Assembly (NCBI GenBank): GCA_030151565.1 | Contig: JASLDM010000014.1 | Location: 1 to 6,979, forward strand | Origin: Flavobacterium sp. | GTDB taxonomy: Bacteria > Bacteroidota > Bacteroidia > Flavobacteriales > Flavobacteriaceae | Direction of reading: 5' to 3' | DNA: 6,979 nt | Part shown: piece by piece, positions 6,798 through 6,979 of the stretch | How the letters are laid out: the number at the start of each line of letters is the position of its first letter | Numbering within the stretch: the stretch's first letter is position 1 | Made by a program: the position numbers and the translations under genes | The notes under the pieces: model-generated | Databases searched by the model: none | What the model saw: the letters and a program-made list of their open reading frames with translations, nothing else | Told to the model about the DNA's origin: nothing

Positions 6798-6895
6798 CTT
6801 ATAAAAGAAATATCCCTACTGCTCCGGAATTTAAAATCAGTAGGGGTGAAAACATTTATACAAGGATTAATTTTATGGATAACAGTTAGTATTAC
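6798..6895. other. 98-bp asymmetric spacer between the inverted repeats
   Basis: This AT-rich segment is unique in the window and would be the part flipped if the arms recombine. It has no ORF of meaningful size on either strand. Its main feature is the hairpin at 6814-6845. The rest (AACATTTATACAAGG, TTAATTTTATGGATAAC) shows no clear Bacteroidota promoter of the TTTG / TAnnTTTG type on either strand by eye. Confidence 0.7.
6814..6845 (-). terminator. Stem-loop in the spacer; terminator-like when read on the minus strand
   Basis: CCCTACTG (6814-6821) pairs perfectly with CAGTAGGG (6838-6845) around a 16-nt loop holding the palindrome TCCGGA. Read on the minus strand the stem is followed by the T-rich ATATTTCTTTTATAAG, whereas on the plus strand it is followed by GTGAAAAC. 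It could therefore end minus-strand transcription in one orientation only. A structured RNA or protein-binding site is an alternative. Confidence 0.4.
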
Positions 6896-6979
6896 TATAA
6901 TCGCAAAAATGAAATGTACATAAATTTATTTTAAAATGTACATAAATACCAGTAAACATTACCCCGTTAAAACATCACT
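6896..6979. repeat. Right arm of the perfect 84-bp inverted repeat
   Basis: Exact reverse complement of 6714-6797. It runs to the last base of the window, so its true outer boundary and what lies beyond are unseen. It carries mirror copies of the two ATGTACAT sites and ends ACCCCGTTAAAACATCACT, which repeats the ACCCCGTT half-stem found at 6704-6711. Confidence 0.95.

Noticed and set aside
6799..6855. 18-aa minus-strand ORF in the spacer (MFSPLLILNSGAVGIFLL)
   Set aside because: Very short, contains the hairpin stem, and has no promoter or leader. Its hydrophobicity is expected from T-rich DNA.
6100..6979. Diversity-generating retroelement (variable repeat at the fibre 3' end with template downstream)
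   Set aside because: No near-copy of the fibre 3' end is found in the downstream segment, no reverse transcriptase is present, and the C-terminus looks LamG-like rather than C-type-lectin-like. A DGR beyond the window cannot be excluded.
6714..6979. Hairpin telomere of a linear phage (telRL-like)
   Set aside because: Reading round a closed hairpin end would give a palindrome without a unique spacer, but a 98-bp non-palindromic spacer separates the arms.

Overview
The window looks like the baseplate and tail-fibre end of the late operon of a contractile-tailed (Mu/P2-type) phage or prophage, most likely from a Bacteroidota host. Three things support this. The gene order is hub end, spike, gp25-like, J-like, I-position proteins, then fibre. 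The protein families look like those of Bacteroidota phages. The start codons follow A/T-rich leaders and lack Shine-Dalgarno sequences. No integrase, transposase or host gene is visible, so prophage versus free phage cannot be decided, and the host phylum is an inference.

Layout: every gene is on the + strand and tightly packed. The last 14 codons of an upstream gene (1-45) are followed by a spike-like protein (47-538), a 69-aa conserved-looking small protein (558-767), a gp25/GPW-like wedge protein (764-1102), a small LysM-like protein (1092-1364), a baseplate J-like protein (1361-2245), two phage structural proteins of unknown function (2238-2723 and 2720-3406) and a 1088-aa tail fibre (3413-6679). 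Several junctions are ATGA overlaps, pointing to one transcript with translational coupling. The fibre has a phage-like N-terminus, then after about residue 145 a much more AT-rich part. That part holds beta-rich binding modules, a propeller-like region with four Asp-boxes and a LamG-like C-terminus.

Downstream of the fibre stop (6680-6979) there is no convincing gene. It holds a probable terminator hairpin overlapping the outer edge of a perfect 84-bp inverted repeat (6714-6797 and 6896-6979) around a 98-bp asymmetric spacer with its own 8-bp-stem hairpin. Each arm carries two ATGTACAT palindromes spaced 22 bp apart. This is the most unusual structure here. It could be an invertible segment, a fibre-exchange recombination site, a small fold-back element or an origin or regulatory structure. 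The right arm runs to the last base of the window, so an assembly break or fold-back artefact is also possible.

Together the genes would build the distal tail: hub and spike tip, wedge proteins attaching to it, I-position and accessory proteins joining the fibre, and the fibre recognising a surface glycan. The palindromic block lies directly after the host-range gene, where phages often keep fibre-switching systems, but no recombinase is encoded here.
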